NCBI RefSeq assembly: GCF_001368815.1
Contig: NZ_CTEI01000002.1
Span: forward strand, 186,001 to 250,000
Direction of reading: 5' to 3'
DNA length: 64,000 nucleotides
Source: Paraliobacillus sp. PM-2
GTDB lineage: Bacteria > Bacillota > Bacilli > Bacillales > Amphibacillaceae
The position numbers and the translations under genes are program-made. Of this stretch, positions 45,700 through 56,772 are shown one piece after another; positions within the stretch are counted from its first letter, which is position 1; each line of letters opens with the position of its first letter. The notes under the pieces are model-generated. The model was not told where the DNA came from and made no database searches. It worked only from the letters and a program-made list of their open reading frames with translations.

Positions 45700-47724
45700 T
45701 TAGTCTCCTTCCACTTCTTCGTAAGCTATTGTTTTTTGTAAAATAACTTCATCATCACGTTCCACTTTATACGTCCCCACTTTATCTGGTGCAATGGTTA
45801 AACGAATAGAAAAGTCAGTATCTTCACGAATGCTTTCTGTTTCATATAATGAAGTCAAATCATTATTCATGTCTTCAACATAAATACGAACAAACTGAGG
45901 TGAATTGCTATTATTTTCTGATTCACCTTGTCCATCATCTCCACCAGTATAAGGTACAGTAAATGAAACATTATGTGTTATTGGTGGTTTTTCTTTTTGA
46001 CCAAGAGAAACCACTAAATGTACGGTTTCATCTTCTTTTATTTCAGCTCCTGCTTTTGGTGACTGGGAAATAACTTCTCCCTCTTTTACTTCTTTAGAAT
46101 GCTCCTCTGTTATATCAGCAGCTAGATTATGATCAGATAAGTATTCCTTCGCTTCTGATTCAGTCATTCCCGATAAGTCATCTAATTCAATTACTTTTTT
46201 ACCCTTACTAACTTCAAATTGTACAATTGTTTTTGAAGGTGCAACTTTTGTATTTGCTTGAGGTGTTAATTGAGTAACAATATGCCCTTCTGGTTTATCA
46301 GAATAAACCTCTATATACTCTACATCTTTATAACCCTTTTCACGTAGTATTCTCTCCACTTGGTTAAAATCTCTACCTTCATAGTTAGAGAATTCTTCCT
46401 TTTCTTCTCCCAAACTGACATAAACCAAAACTTCTTTGCCTTCTTTTGTATTCGTATCAGCACTAGGGTTGGTTCGAATCACATGATCTGCAGAAATGTC
46501 ATCAGAAAAATCTTCTTTTTTTACTACTTTTAATCCCAGATCAGATAATATTTGTTCTGCATTGTCAAACGTTTCGCCAGTTAAGTCTGGGATGGTAACA
46601 TCATCTGGCTGTAGCCAATTCGGTAAGACAAATAATGCAAATAAACCGGAGGCAATCAGAATGAAAAAAGAAGCGATTAACCAACTAATTAATTTCTTCT
46701 TTTTAGATTTTTTATCTTTCTTTTTCGGTTTATCGTTTTTTGAATTGTTTTCCACATTTGTAGGAATGGTATTTGATTTTGTATGCACAAGTGTATCTTG
46801 ATCATTGTTATGTGATGCATAAGTTTGATCACTAATAACAGGAACGGCTTTTGTATTTTCCCCTTCATCTTCTGGCGGCACATATGGCGGTTCATTTAAT
46901 CTACTTGGATCTAATGACGAAACCATATCCTCTTCTAAGGCTTCAACCGTGTTATATCGATAAAATGGATCTTTTGTAGTTGCTTTTAAAACAATATTTT
47001 CAATACTTTGAGGAATGTTAGGGTTCCATTGTCTTACTGAAGGTGTATTTGCTTGTAAATGCTTTAGAGCAATAGATACAGCTGATTGACCTGAAAAAGG
47101 AATACGCCCTGTTAGCATTTCAAAAAATACAATTCCTAATGAGTATATGTCTGATTTTCTTGTAGCAATCCCACCTCTAGCTTGTTCCGGTGATAAATAA
47201 TGTACAGATCCCAAAACAGAATTTGTTTGTGTAAGGGATGTTGCACTTAATGCTAACGCTATACCAAAATCAGTAATTTTCGCCTGTCCATAATCATTAA
47301 TTAGAATGTTCTGTGGTTTAATATCGCGATGAACAATATTATTTTCATGCGCATGTTCAATAGCTGAAGTTAGCTGTTGCATGATTTCAATTGCTTCTTG
47401 AACAGGAACAGGTCCATACAATTGAATGTATTTTTTTAATGTTACACCTTCAACGTATTCCATTACCATATAATAAATATTATCTTCTTCCCCAACATCA
47501 TAAATATTTACAATATTAGGATGAGATAAGCTTGTAGCTGATTGGGCCTCACGATGAAAGCGAGTAATAAATTCATCATCATTTGCATACTCTAAGCGAA
47601 GTACTTTAATGGCTACATCACGATCCAATATAATGTCATGACCTAAATAAACATTCGCCATGCCGCCTCCGCCTATCATTTTTATTACTTTATAACGTTC
47701 ATTTAACAGATGCCCTTCTAACAC
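45700..47724 (-). CDS. prkC: Ser/Thr protein kinase PrkC with PASTA repeats
   Basis: Membrane eukaryotic-type kinase that senses muropeptides/lipid II and signals for spore germination and growth. The 674 residues comprise a kinase domain (1 to about 270; Gly loop IGGGGMANVYLG, Lys40, catalytic VHRDIKPQN with Asp134, DFG 152-154), a basic juxtamembrane stretch, one transmembrane helix (about 342-364), three PASTA repeats (about 375-570, starting VTIPDLTGETFDNAEQILSD) and a C-terminal beta domain. The GTG start overlaps prpC by seven bases. Confidence 0.97.
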   Translation of the reverse strand: MLEGHLLNERYKVIKMIGGGGMANVYLGHDIILDRDVAIKVLRLEYANDDEFITRFHREAQSATSLSHPNIVNIYDVGEEDNIYYMVMEYVEGVTLKKYIQLYGPVPVQEAIEIMQQLTSAIEHAHENNIVHRDIKPQNILINDYGQAKITDFGIALALSATSLTQTNSVLGSVHYLSPEQARGGIATRKSDIYSLGIVFFEMLTGRIPFSGQSAVSIALKHLQANTPSVRQWNPNIPQSIENIVLKATTKDPFYRYNTVEALEEDMVSSLDPSRLNEPPYVPPEDEGENTKAVPVISDQTYASHNNDQDTLVHTKSNTIPTNVENNSKNDKPKKKDKKSKKKKLISWLIASFFILIASGLFALFVLPNWLQPDDVTIPDLTGETFDNAEQILSDLGLKVVKKEDFSDDISADHVIRTNPSADTNTKEGKEVLVYVSLGEEKEEFSNYEGRDFNQVERILREKGYKDVEYIEVYSDKPEGHIVTQLTPQANTKVAPSKTIVQFEVSKGKKVIELDDLSGMTESEAKEYLSDHNLAADITEEHSKEVKEGEVISQSPKAGAEIKEDETVHLVVSLGQKEKPPITHNVSFTVPYTGGDDGQGESENNSNSPQFVRIYVEDMNNDLTSLYETESIREDTDFSIRLTIAPDKVGTYKVERDDEVILQKTIAYEEVEGD

Positions 47725-48473
47725 GAGGAATCACCTTCTTTTCCCACCCGAAATTCAGATAATACTAAGGTGATATTATCTTCCCCTCCACGTTCATTTG
47801 CTGTGTCTACGAGAGCATTTGCCTTATCACTTAACGGTTTTTCATCCGTTAAAAATGGAACTAATTCATAGTCCTCAATTTTATTAGATAAACCATCGGA
47901 ACAAAGCAATAGTTTATTTCCAGGCTCCCACTTTTCATTAACCATATCCGGTTCAATATGCTTTTCTGTTCCCAATGCTTTTGTTATGACATTTTTCCTC
48001 GGATGAAATGCAGCATCTTCTTTAGAGATCTGACCAGAACGAACAAGCTCATTAACGAGTGAATGATCTTCAGTAACTTGACGAAGCACTTCCTCTGCAA
48101 AAAGATAACATCTACTGTCACCGATATTCGCAACACTTATAAAATCATGGCCATAAATTACAGCTACTACAGTTGTGCCCATCCCATAGCATTCTTTATT
48201 GTTTTGTGCATAATTATAGACGGATGTATTGACGGTTTCTATCGATGACTTCAGCCAATTTTCAGCTGACGTTTTGTCTTTTATTTCTTCTGATGATTGC
48301 CATTTTTCCTGTAAGTGTTCAACGACAAGTTGGCTTGCAACATCTCCGGCTTTGTGTCCACCCATGCCATCAGCAACTACGGCTAAATACTGATCAGACT
48401 TATTTTGAAATACACCACCATTATCTTCATTGTGTGCTCGAACTTTTCCTTGGTTTGTTAAAAAATAATGCAT
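47718..48473 (-). CDS. prpC: PP2C-type protein phosphatase PrpC
   Basis: Dephosphorylates PrkC and its substrates. The 251 residues have the PPM metal motifs VRAHNEDN, VVADGMGGHKAGDVAS, NIGDSRCYLF, LLCSDGLSN and GGEDNITLVL. GAGGTGAA precedes the ATG. It overlaps prkC, the usual phosphatase-kinase pair. In B. subtilis rlmN lies just upstream; here rsmB does, 47 bases away. Confidence 0.97.
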   Translation of the reverse strand: MHYFLTNQGKVRAHNEDNGGVFQNKSDQYLAVVADGMGGHKAGDVASQLVVEHLQEKWQSSEEIKDKTSAENWLKSSIETVNTSVYNYAQNNKECYGMGTTVVAVIYGHDFISVANIGDSRCYLFAEEVLRQVTEDHSLVNELVRSGQISKEDAAFHPRKNVITKALGTEKHIEPDMVNEKWEPGNKLLLCSDGLSNKIEDYELVPFLTDEKPLSDKANALVDTANERGGEDNITLVLSEFRVGKEGDSSC

Positions 48474-48520
48474 TTAATTCACCTCATAACATCCAATTTA
48501 CTTTTACCATTCTGATCAAA

Positions 48521-49864
48521 CTACTTTAGACATATTCTAGTTAAAAAGAAACCATCTGTCTGAAAATCATCAGGAAAAATTTGCAAACCAACATCTGAAA
48601 TGCCAAATGAACCTTGCATTACATCGGGCAATGTTTCAAAGAACGTTGGGTCTACTTGATAATCTGGATTATCTTCTAAAAATGATTGGACAACCTGTTC
48701 ATTTTCTTCACGATCTACCGTACACGTACTATATAAAATTTTACCATCTTTTTTAAGCAAAGGGGAAATTTTTTCTAATAATTCTCTTTGTATCATAGCT
48801 AATTTTGTGATATCTTTTTCTTTCTTTTGGTATTTAATATCAGGTTTCCCTCTGATTACACCTAAACCAGAGCAAGGTGCATCAATTAAGATTCTGTCAA
48901 ACGTACATTCCTCATGAAAGTTAGCCAATTGCCGTGAATCAGCTCCTTTTGCAACAATATTCGTTAGTTCTAATTGTTCTGCTTTTGTATTGACAAGTTT
49001 TGCTTTTTTATCATGCAAATCATACGCATGAATTTGTCCCGTATTATTTAACTTCTCTGCAATATGAGTCGTTTTACCCCCCGGCGCACTACAAGCATCT
49101 AGAACCGTCATACCTTCAGCCAAATCCATCATTTCTGCTACAAGCATTGAACTTTGATCTTGTATTGTTACCATATGGGTTTGAAATAAAGAGCTTTTCA
49201 GAAGATTTCCTTTTACAACAAGACCTTGGTTTGAGAACGCGGAAGCTGCTACATCATAACCTTCACTTTGCAGTTTATTAATTGCTTTCTCTCTACTTAA
49301 TTTGAGTGGTTGAATCCGCGCCGAAAAAGGCTTCGTTTCTAAATTTGCTTTACACATAGCTGTTGTCTTTTCATAACCATATTGTTTCTCCCAGCGACTT
49401 ACTAGCCAACGAGGATGACTAGTAATTACACTTAACTTTTCCACATCATCTGCTATATTTTCAAAACCAGGAAACCCTTTTCGTTGTGCCTGACGTAACA
49501 CACCATTAACAAAAGAAGCAATCCCCTTATGTCCGCGTTCTTTCGCAATACCTACCGCTTCATGGATTACTGCATGATCAGGTACCCTTTCCAAGTAATA
49601 CATTTGATAAAAAGAAAGATACAAAAGCCATTCAACCCAAGAATCAAGTCTCGCATTCTTCTTAACAAAATGTTTCACAAAATAAGCTAATGTTAATTTT
49701 CTTTGGATGGTACCATAGACAATTTCCGTTAATAATCCATGATCTTTCTCTGACACACGATTGGATTTTAACATTTGATCTATTAATAGATGGCTAAAAG
49801 CTCCACCATTATCAACTCGAAGTAATATTTCTAAAGCACTGGAACGCAATTTAAATTTTGTCAT
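48521..49864 (-). CDS. rsmB: 16S rRNA (cytosine-967-C5)-methyltransferase RsmB
   Basis: Methylates C967 of 16S rRNA with SAM. The 447 residues comprise an N-terminal NusB-like RNA-binding domain (residues 1 to about 135) and a Rossmann methyltransferase with [13 protein letters not shown] (near 259), [15 protein letters not shown] and the catalytic Cys in [13 protein letters not shown]. The ATG has AGGAG; it overlaps the end of fmt by 14 bases. Confidence 0.96.
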   Translation of the reverse strand: MTKFKLRSSALEILLRVDNGGAFSHLLIDQMLKSNRVSEKDHGLLTEIVYGTIQRKLTLAYFVKHFVKKNARLDSWVEWLLYLSFYQMYYLERVPDHAVIHEAVGIAKERGHKGIASFVNGVLRQAQRKGFPGFENIADDVEKLSVITSHPRWLVSRWEKQYGYEKTTAMCKANLETKPFSARIQPLKLSREKAINKLQSEGYDVAASAFSNQGLVVKGNLLKSSLFQTHMVTIQDQSSMLVAEMMDLAEGMTVLDACSAPGGKTTHIAEKLNNTGQIHAYDLHDKKAKLVNTKAEQLELTNIVAKGADSRQLANFHEECTFDRILIDAPCSGLGVIRGKPDIKYQKKEKDITKLAMIQRELLEKISPLLKKDGKILYSTCTVDREENEQVVQSFLEDNPDYQVDPTFFETLPDVMQGSFGISDVGLQIFPDDFQTDGFFLTRICLK

Positions 49865-50804
49865 GGTGATCTCCTAGTCTATCTCCTATTTTTAAATTTT
49901 TTCCTTTACCTCTAAGGAAATCTTCCACTGTCATTTGTTTTTTACCAGCAGGTTGAAGCTTTTTTATATTGATACACTGTTTGTCGCCACAGCAAACAAT
50001 AATACCTTCAGAATGAATATCTACAATTTCTCCTGGTTTTTTATCTACTTGTTTTGCAACCATTTCTCCCCACCAAATTTTGGTGTTCTCACCATTTAAT
50101 AACGTAGAAGCTACCGGCCATGGATGGAGCCCACGGATATGGTTATAAATCGAATTGCTTGTTTTACTCCAATCAATTTTTTCCTGTTCACGCTTTATAT
50201 TTGGTGCATAGGTAGCATATTGATCATCCTGTTCTTTTGGATTAATATTACCGTTAAATATATTAGGCAACGTTTCATGTAACAACTCAGCACCTAATTC
50301 AGCTAATTTATCGTGTAATGTACCTACATGATCTGTTGGCTGTATAGATAGCGAGTCCTGCGTTATAATTGCTCCTGCATCAAGTTTTTCTACCATATAC
50401 ATGATGGTAATCCCAGTTTCTTTCTTTCCTTGTAAAATGGCATAATGAATCGGTGCACCTCCACGCAATTGAGGTAATAGTGAAGCATGCACATTAATAC
50501 ATCCGTAGGTTGGTGCCTCTAACAAGGCTTTTGGTAAAATTTGGCCAAAAGCAGCTGTTACAATTAAATCAGGCTGATAAGCTAAAATCTCGTCATATGT
50601 ATCTTTCACTTTTTCTGGCTGATAAACAGGAATATCATGCTTTTCTGCTTCTACTTTCACCGGAGGTGGTGTTAAAGTCCGCTTTCTACCCTTTGGTCGA
50701 TCAGGTTGTGTAACAACCAGAACAATTTCATAATCATCTCGAATTAATTGTTGTAAAATTGGAACTGCAAAATCTGGCGTTCCCATAAATACAATTTTTT
50801 TCAT
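49851..50804 (-). CDS. fmt: Methionyl-tRNA formyltransferase
   Basis: Formylates initiator Met-tRNA with 10-formyl-THF. The 317 residues have [14 protein letters not shown], the catalytic [20 protein letters not shown] (near 107-126) with Asn/His, and a C-terminal OB-like tRNA-binding domain. It directly follows priA by 15 bases; the peptide deformylase gene that normally lies between them is absent. Confidence 0.97.
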   Translation of the reverse strand: MKKIVFMGTPDFAVPILQQLIRDDYEIVLVVTQPDRPKGRKRTLTPPPVKVEAEKHDIPVYQPEKVKDTYDEILAYQPDLIVTAAFGQILPKALLEAPTYGCINVHASLLPQLRGGAPIHYAILQGKKETGITIMYMVEKLDAGAIITQDSLSIQPTDHVGTLHDKLAELGAELLHETLPNIFNGNINPKEQDDQYATYAPNIKREQEKIDWSKTSNSIYNHIRGLHPWPVASTLLNGENTKIWWGEMVAKQVDKKPGEIVDIHSEGIIVCCGDKQCINIKKLQPAGKKQMTVEDFLRGKGKNLKIGDRLGDHHDKI

Positions 50805-50819
50805 TGTAAACTCTCACTC

Positions 50820-53228
50820 CTACATTAATTGATACGGTTGAAGATCAATTTGAATAAATAACTCTTCTTTTCTCATATCATTTTCAAAATAAGCTAATAT
50901 TTTCCTTAAAATCTTTCGTTGATTCGGTTCATTTTTGTATTTTATCATGCATTGATAACGATATCTATCTTTAATCTTAGTCAATGGAGATGGGGTTGGT
51001 CCTAGTATACGAACACTTTCTGATAAATGCTTTCTTAATAATAAGCTAATTGTTTTTGTTATTTCCATAACCTTTGCTTGATTTGGATGCGAAACAGTAA
51101 TCAATGTTAAGTAAAAATATGGTGGGTATTGGTATGTTTTTCTCATTAGCATTTCTTTTTTAAAAAAAGATTCATAATCATAAGCGGAAGCAAGTTTAAT
51201 ACTGTAATGTTCAGGCGTATAGGTTTGAATAATGACTTCTCCAGGTAATTGATGTCTTCCTGCCCTTCCACTTACTTGTGTTAATAATTGAAACGTTTTT
51301 TCAGAAGCACGGAAATCAGGTAAATTTAGCAAACTATCTGCAGCTAATACCCCAACTAAGGTTACATTAGCAAAGTCTAAACCTTTCGCAATCATTTGTG
51401 TTCCTAACAAAATGTCTGCTTGATGATTCCCAAACTGATTCAATAACTTTTCGTGTGCTCCCTTTCTTCTGGTTGTGTCTACATCCATACGAATGACGTT
51501 TGCTTCAGGAATCATTTCTTGTAAGGCCTCTTCTACCTTTTGTGTCCCTGTACCAAAGTAACGAATAGTGTCACTATCGCACTCTGGGCAGTTGTTCGGC
51601 ATTTTTTCTTCATAATTACAATAGTGGCATTTTAGTCTCTGGTTATTTCGATGATACGTTAATGCAATGTCACAGTGTGGGCAATTATTTACGTAACCAC
51701 AATCTCTACACATCACAAAAGTAGAATAACCACGTCGATTGAGAAACAACACGACTTGTTCTTTTCGTTGTATCCGTTCTTCTATTGCTTGTTTTAATTG
51801 TCTTGAAAACATAGAGCGATTTCCTGCATGCAGTTCATCACGCATATCTACTAATTGAACGCTTGGCATTTTGGCTTCATTCATTCGTTCTGGCATGGAT
51901 AATAAATGATAAATCCCTTTTTTAGCACGCGCAAAGGATTCTAGTGAAGGCGTTGCACTACCTAATACAACTGGACAATTGTGATAAGTGGCACGATGAA
52001 TAGCTACATCCCGAGCGTGATACCTAGGATGTTCCTCTTGTTTGTAACTTGTTTCGTGCTCTTCATCAATAATTAATAAGCCTAAATTTTCAAAAGGGGC
52101 AAATATAGCAGAGCGTGCGCCTACCACGACTTGTACTTCTTTTCGGTGAATTTTTCTCCATTCATCATATCGTTCACCTTTAGATAATGCGCTATGCATT
52201 ACAGCAACTTTTGAGCCAAACCTTGCCTTAAAACGTGTTACCATTTGTGGGGTTAAAGATATTTCAGGAACAAGTACTATGGCTTCCTTCCCTTTTTCTA
52301 ACGCGTGCTGGATCGCCTGTAAATATACTTCTGTCTTTCCACTTCCTGTCACACCATGCAACAAAAAGACACGATGTAATGTGCGATCTAATGCCTCACA
52401 AATTTCATCCATTACTTTTTTTTGTTGATTCATTAACGGTAAAGGTTTTGTTCTCTCAATCTCTCTGTATTGATAAGGGTTGCGATATACCTCCACTTTT
52501 TCTTCTGTTAATAACTCGTCATTGATTAACTGTTTTACTGTAGAGTGTGTTGTATTTAATTGGTTAAGTAATTGCTTTTTCACAATGGGACCTTTATGTT
52601 CTTGAAAGAATTGCAAAATCTTTTTTTTCTTCTTTGCTTGTTGAGGTAAGTTTGCAATAGCTTCCTCCAATTGTAATGGATCTAATATGGAATGTATCAT
52701 GGTATGTTTTTTTGTTGTTTCCTTTGAATGTACATGGTATATAACTTCCAAATCACCTGCTTGGATGGCTTGCTGCAAAACACGGTATGATCCGCCGGAA
52801 TCAATAAATTCTTGATAAGGAATATGATCTCTTTCTCCAATTATCCGCTCTAAATCCGAAGACAACTCATTACTTAAACGATGTATTTCTTTTTCATAAG
52901 AAGCTTTTAATGCTTGTGGAAGCATAGCTTGGAATGTTGAGATATAAAAACTTAATGTGTAATCCGCTAACCACTTACCTAAGTGTAACAACTCTGGTGT
53001 TAGCACCGGTGTAATATCCATTAAATCGTCAATTGATTTTATTTTTTCTATATCGGAATGGTCGGTGAGTTGAAGCACATAACCCATAATTTTCCTCGGT
53101 CCAAAAGGTACAATCACACGCATACCAGGAAAAACAGACGCTTCTAAATGTGGAGGTATTTTATAGTCAAAAATTCGATTGGTTTGCGCTACTGGTATAT
53201 CGACAACAACGTTTGCAACATTCAACAC
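50820..53228 (-). CDS. priA: Primosomal protein N' (PriA helicase)
   Basis: Restarts replication at collapsed forks. The 802 residues have an N-terminal 3'BD (DYKIPPHLEASVFPGMRVIV), Walker A GVTGSGKTEVYL (near 292), DEEH in IIDEEHETSYKQ, GSATPSLES, eight zinc-binding Cys (CRDC...CPHC, CHYC...CPEC) and helicase motif GTQMIAKGLDF. The start is a GTG sharing one base with the coaBC stop, with AAGG seven bases upstream. Confidence 0.97.
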   Translation of the reverse strand: MLNVANVVVDIPVAQTNRIFDYKIPPHLEASVFPGMRVIVPFGPRKIMGYVLQLTDHSDIEKIKSIDDLMDITPVLTPELLHLGKWLADYTLSFYISTFQAMLPQALKASYEKEIHRLSNELSSDLERIIGERDHIPYQEFIDSGGSYRVLQQAIQAGDLEVIYHVHSKETTKKHTMIHSILDPLQLEEAIANLPQQAKKKKKILQFFQEHKGPIVKKQLLNQLNTTHSTVKQLINDELLTEEKVEVYRNPYQYREIERTKPLPLMNQQKKVMDEICEALDRTLHRVFLLHGVTGSGKTEVYLQAIQHALEKGKEAIVLVPEISLTPQMVTRFKARFGSKVAVMHSALSKGERYDEWRKIHRKEVQVVVGARSAIFAPFENLGLLIIDEEHETSYKQEEHPRYHARDVAIHRATYHNCPVVLGSATPSLESFARAKKGIYHLLSMPERMNEAKMPSVQLVDMRDELHAGNRSMFSRQLKQAIEERIQRKEQVVLFLNRRGYSTFVMCRDCGYVNNCPHCDIALTYHRNNQRLKCHYCNYEEKMPNNCPECDSDTIRYFGTGTQKVEEALQEMIPEANVIRMDVDTTRRKGAHEKLLNQFGNHQADILLGTQMIAKGLDFANVTLVGVLAADSLLNLPDFRASEKTFQLLTQVSGRAGRHQLPGEVIIQTYTPEHYSIKLASAYDYESFFKKEMLMRKTYQYPPYFYLTLITVSHPNQAKVMEITKTISLLLRKHLSESVRILGPTPSPLTKIKDRYRYQCMIKYKNEPNQRKILRKILAYFENDMRKEELFIQIDLQPYQLM

Positions 53229-54427
53229 TAATCAACCTTTGTATCTTTATTTATTTGTACGAAAATTTGTTTTGCTATTTCTTGTTTTGTTGCTAGAGTA
53301 AAATGACTCCTCTCTCCAGATTGATGTAAATAAACAACATCATTTGTATCTGATCCAAAACCAGCACCTGTAGCTTTAATATCATTAATTATAATAGCAT
53401 CTAAATTCTTATTTCGTAATTTTTGCTTCCCGGACGCAATTGGATTGTTCGTTTCCGCTGCAAAACCAACTAAAAACTGACTTGTCTTCCTTTCACCCAG
53501 TTCCTTTAAAATATCTTTTGTACGTTCTAATTCAATTTGCATAGGTCCATCTTTTTTCTTCATTTTATCATCATACGTAACTACAGGACGGTAATCTGCG
53601 ACAGCAGCAGATTTAATTACAATATCACTCTTTTCAAACTGTGCAATCATTTGATCATACATTTCTTCTGCTGTTGTAACATCAATTCTTTTAACTTTCG
53701 CTGGTGTTTGGAAAGAAACAGGACCCGTAACTAAGGTAACATCTGCGCCCCATTTTGAGGCAATTTCTGCGAGAGCAAATCCCATTTTACCAGAAGAATG
53801 ATTTGTAAAGAAACGAACCGGGTCTATCTTTTCTTGTGTTGGTCCAGCAGAGATTAATATCTTTTTTCCTGCTAGTAATTGCATCTTCTCTTGATCTTTT
53901 TCTATTGCGTTAACAATTGTTTCTGGCTCTTCCAATCTACCTTTACCAACGTAACCACAAGCCAAATATCCCTCACCAGGTTCAATGAATCGATAACCCC
54001 ATTGCTCTAACGTTTGCATGTTTCTTTTGACTGCTGGATGTCCATACATATGAACATTCATAGCTGGAGCAATATAAATGTCTGCCTCCGTAGCTAATAT
54101 TGTAGTAGAAAGCATATCATCTGCAATGCCATTAGCAATTTTACCGATAATATTAGCTGTTGCAGGTGCAATGATAAACAAATCAGCCCAATCAGCTAAA
54201 TCAATATGAGCTATCTTACTTGTATCTTTCTCATCAAATGTATCTGTGTACACTGGATTTCTTGAAAGCGCTTGGAATGTTAATGGTGTGACGAATTCTT
54301 GTGCGTTTTCAGTCATTATAACTTTCACTTCTGCACCTTGTTGGATTAATTTACTTGTTAGCGCACATGCTTTATATGCAGCAATACCACCAGACACACC
54401 TAATACAATACGCAAACCGTTTAACAT
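53228..54427 (-). CDS. coaBC: Bifunctional phosphopantothenoylcysteine decarboxylase/synthetase
   Basis: Two steps of coenzyme A synthesis: CTP-dependent ligation of cysteine to phosphopantothenate (CoaB) and FMN-dependent decarboxylation (CoaC). The 399 residues have the CoaC half first (LGVSGGIAAYKACAL, PATANIIGKIANG, PAMNVHMYGHP, CGYVGKGRL) and then CoaB (ISAGPTQEKIDPVRFFTNHS, IIINDI). The ATG at 54427 has GAGG eight bases upstream. Confidence 0.97.
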   Translation of the reverse strand: MLNGLRIVLGVSGGIAAYKACALTSKLIQQGAEVKVIMTENAQEFVTPLTFQALSRNPVYTDTFDEKDTSKIAHIDLADWADLFIIAPATANIIGKIANGIADDMLSTTILATEADIYIAPAMNVHMYGHPAVKRNMQTLEQWGYRFIEPGEGYLACGYVGKGRLEEPETIVNAIEKDQEKMQLLAGKKILISAGPTQEKIDPVRFFTNHSSGKMGFALAEIASKWGADVTLVTGPVSFQTPAKVKRIDVTTAEEMYDQMIAQFEKSDIVIKSAAVADYRPVVTYDDKMKKKDGPMQIELERTKDILKELGERKTSQFLVGFAAETNNPIASGKQKLRNKNLDAIIINDIKATGAGFGSDTNDVVYLHQSGERSHFTLATKQEIAKQIFVQINKDTKVD

Positions 54428-54473
54428 ATTTAACACCTCTTTGTATTCAAACTAACTATCACATGTTATAGAA

Positions 54474-54504
54474 GAAACCCTCGTCTACGTATGGTAAACG
54501 AGGG
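54474..54504 (-). terminator. Intrinsic terminator after rpoZ
   Basis: Minus strand: 11-bp stem CCCTCGTTTAC/GTAGACGAGGG with one U-G pair and a 5-base loop, followed by TTTCTTC. The modest T run suggests partial readthrough into coaBC. Confidence 0.65.
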
Positions 54505-54525
54505 AACGATAAAATAAGTAAGTCG

Positions 54526-55373
<848 letters not shown>

Positions 55374-55408
55374 TTACTTACATGAAGATTAATATTCATG
55401 CGTTCATC

Positions 55409-55669
55409 TTATTCTTCAGTTATTTCTTCATGGCTTAATACACGCTGTCCCACGGTTTCAGGCTGGACAGCAGAAAGAATGACATGATCACTATCACTTA
55501 TAATCACTGCTCTTGTCCTTCTTCCATATGTTGCATCTACTAGTTTATTATTTTCTCTTGCTACAGTTATAATACGTTTTATTGGTGCGGATTCAGGTGA
55601 CACAATCGATATAATTCGATTAGCTGACACAACATTTCCAAAACCAATATTAATTAATTTCAAACTCAA
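55409..55669 (-). CDS. remA: Extracellular matrix regulator RemA (YlzA)
   Basis: DNA-binding activator of biofilm-matrix and osmoprotection genes in B. subtilis. The 86 residues match RemA almost throughout ([50 protein letters not shown]). The Arg in GRRTRAV belongs to the DNA-contact ring. The TTG start has GGGGG at good spacing. It is between yicC and gmk. Confidence 0.96.
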   Translation of the reverse strand: MSLKLINIGFGNVVSANRIISIVSPESAPIKRIITVARENNKLVDATYGRRTRAVIISDSDHVILSAVQPETVGQRVLSHEEITEE

Positions 55670-55790
55670 TCTTGTTCCCCCTCTGTAAAAATCAACTTTA
55701 TATCAAAACATGTTTACATCTGTTGGATCAATAATTTTTTCTATTCTAATCTTTTTTATTATAGTACAAACTTAAGCTAGATGAAAATAA

Positions 55791-56669
55791 TTATTCAATA
55801 TTTTGAATTTGTTCTTTTATTTTTTCTATTTCTGTTTTTAATGTAACTACCCAATTACTGATTATAGAATCGTTTGATTTTGCTCCAATTGTATTTATCT
55901 CACGCTGCATTTCTTGTAAAATAAATGCTAACTTTTTTCCTATCGCTTGATCTTCTTCAAGCGTTTTTGAGAAGTGTTTTACATGACTATGTAATCGAGT
56001 AATCTCTTCAGTGATATCACCTTTTTCTGCCAATAGAGCAACTTCTTGATTAAACCTTGTTTGATCATCAAATTGATTGTTACTTAAAGCAAAGATTCGA
56101 TCTAAAATTCGATCTCGATACTCCATTATAACAGTTTCCCTTCGATCACCCAACTGATTTATGATCTGTTTTATTAATTCTAACCGTTTTGTTATATCTT
56201 CCGCAATTGTTTTGCCTTCAGTCAACCGCATCTCTGTTACTTTAGTACAGGTTATTTCAACAGCATCTAAAATACGTTTTATTAGCGATTGATCCAAAGA
56301 ACCTTTACTATCTATTGAAGCAATATCTGGTATTTCAGACATTAAAGATAATACTTCATTAACAGAAATATGATATCTTTCTTGAATAGCTTGAATTACA
56401 TTCATATATTGTGTTAATAGACTCCAGTTTATTGGTAAATCTGATTGATTTTTATTTTTGTAATCTAATGAAATCGTACAATCGACTCTTCCTCTTTTAA
56501 AACTTTTTTGCATTATTTTTTTAATATCATTTTCATAAGAACGAAGACTAAGAGGAGTGTTAATGGAGACATCCAGAAAACGGTGATTAACCGTTTTTAT
56601 TTCCAGGGAAATCGTTTTTTCTTGTGTGGTTATTAATGTCGATCCAAAACCTGTCATACTATTTGGCAT
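55791..56669 (-). CDS. yicC: YicC family endoribonuclease-like protein (YloC)
   Basis: The 292 residues have the N-terminal YicC-like domain (NSMTGFGSTLITTQ, EIKTVNHRFLDVSINTP) and the C-terminal DUF1732 domain (GKKLAFILQEMQREINTIGA, KIKEQIQNIE). YicC of E. coli is an endoribonuclease of a recently recognised family; the Bacillus protein is presumed similar. It is the first gene of yicC-remA-gmk-rpoZ; the ribosome binding site is weak. Confidence 0.93.
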   Translation of the reverse strand: MPNSMTGFGSTLITTQEKTISLEIKTVNHRFLDVSINTPLSLRSYENDIKKIMQKSFKRGRVDCTISLDYKNKNQSDLPINWSLLTQYMNVIQAIQERYHISVNEVLSLMSEIPDIASIDSKGSLDQSLIKRILDAVEITCTKVTEMRLTEGKTIAEDITKRLELIKQIINQLGDRRETVIMEYRDRILDRIFALSNNQFDDQTRFNQEVALLAEKGDITEEITRLHSHVKHFSKTLEEDQAIGKKLAFILQEMQREINTIGAKSNDSIISNWVVTLKTEIEKIKEQIQNIE

Positions 56670-56728
56670 TTTATCACATCCATTATTAAGATTAAATTAA
56701 GACATTCAATACTCATTTTTATTTTAAC

Positions 56729-56771
56729 AAAACAGAAAGAAAGTAGATAGGATATTCCTATCTACTTTCTT
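56729..56771 (-). terminator. Hairpin terminator after the P-type ATPase gene
   Basis: Minus strand: perfect 15-bp stem AAGAAAGTAGATAGG/CCTATCTACTTTCTT with a 5-base loop, followed by TCTGTTTTGTT. It begins two bases after the stop codon. Confidence 0.75.
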
Positions 56772-56772
56772 A

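Noticed and set aside
55670-55790. AAACATGTTT palindrome and TATAAT-like motifs upstream of remA
   Set aside because: Short palindrome expected by chance in AT-rich DNA, and no -35 at acceptable spacing.
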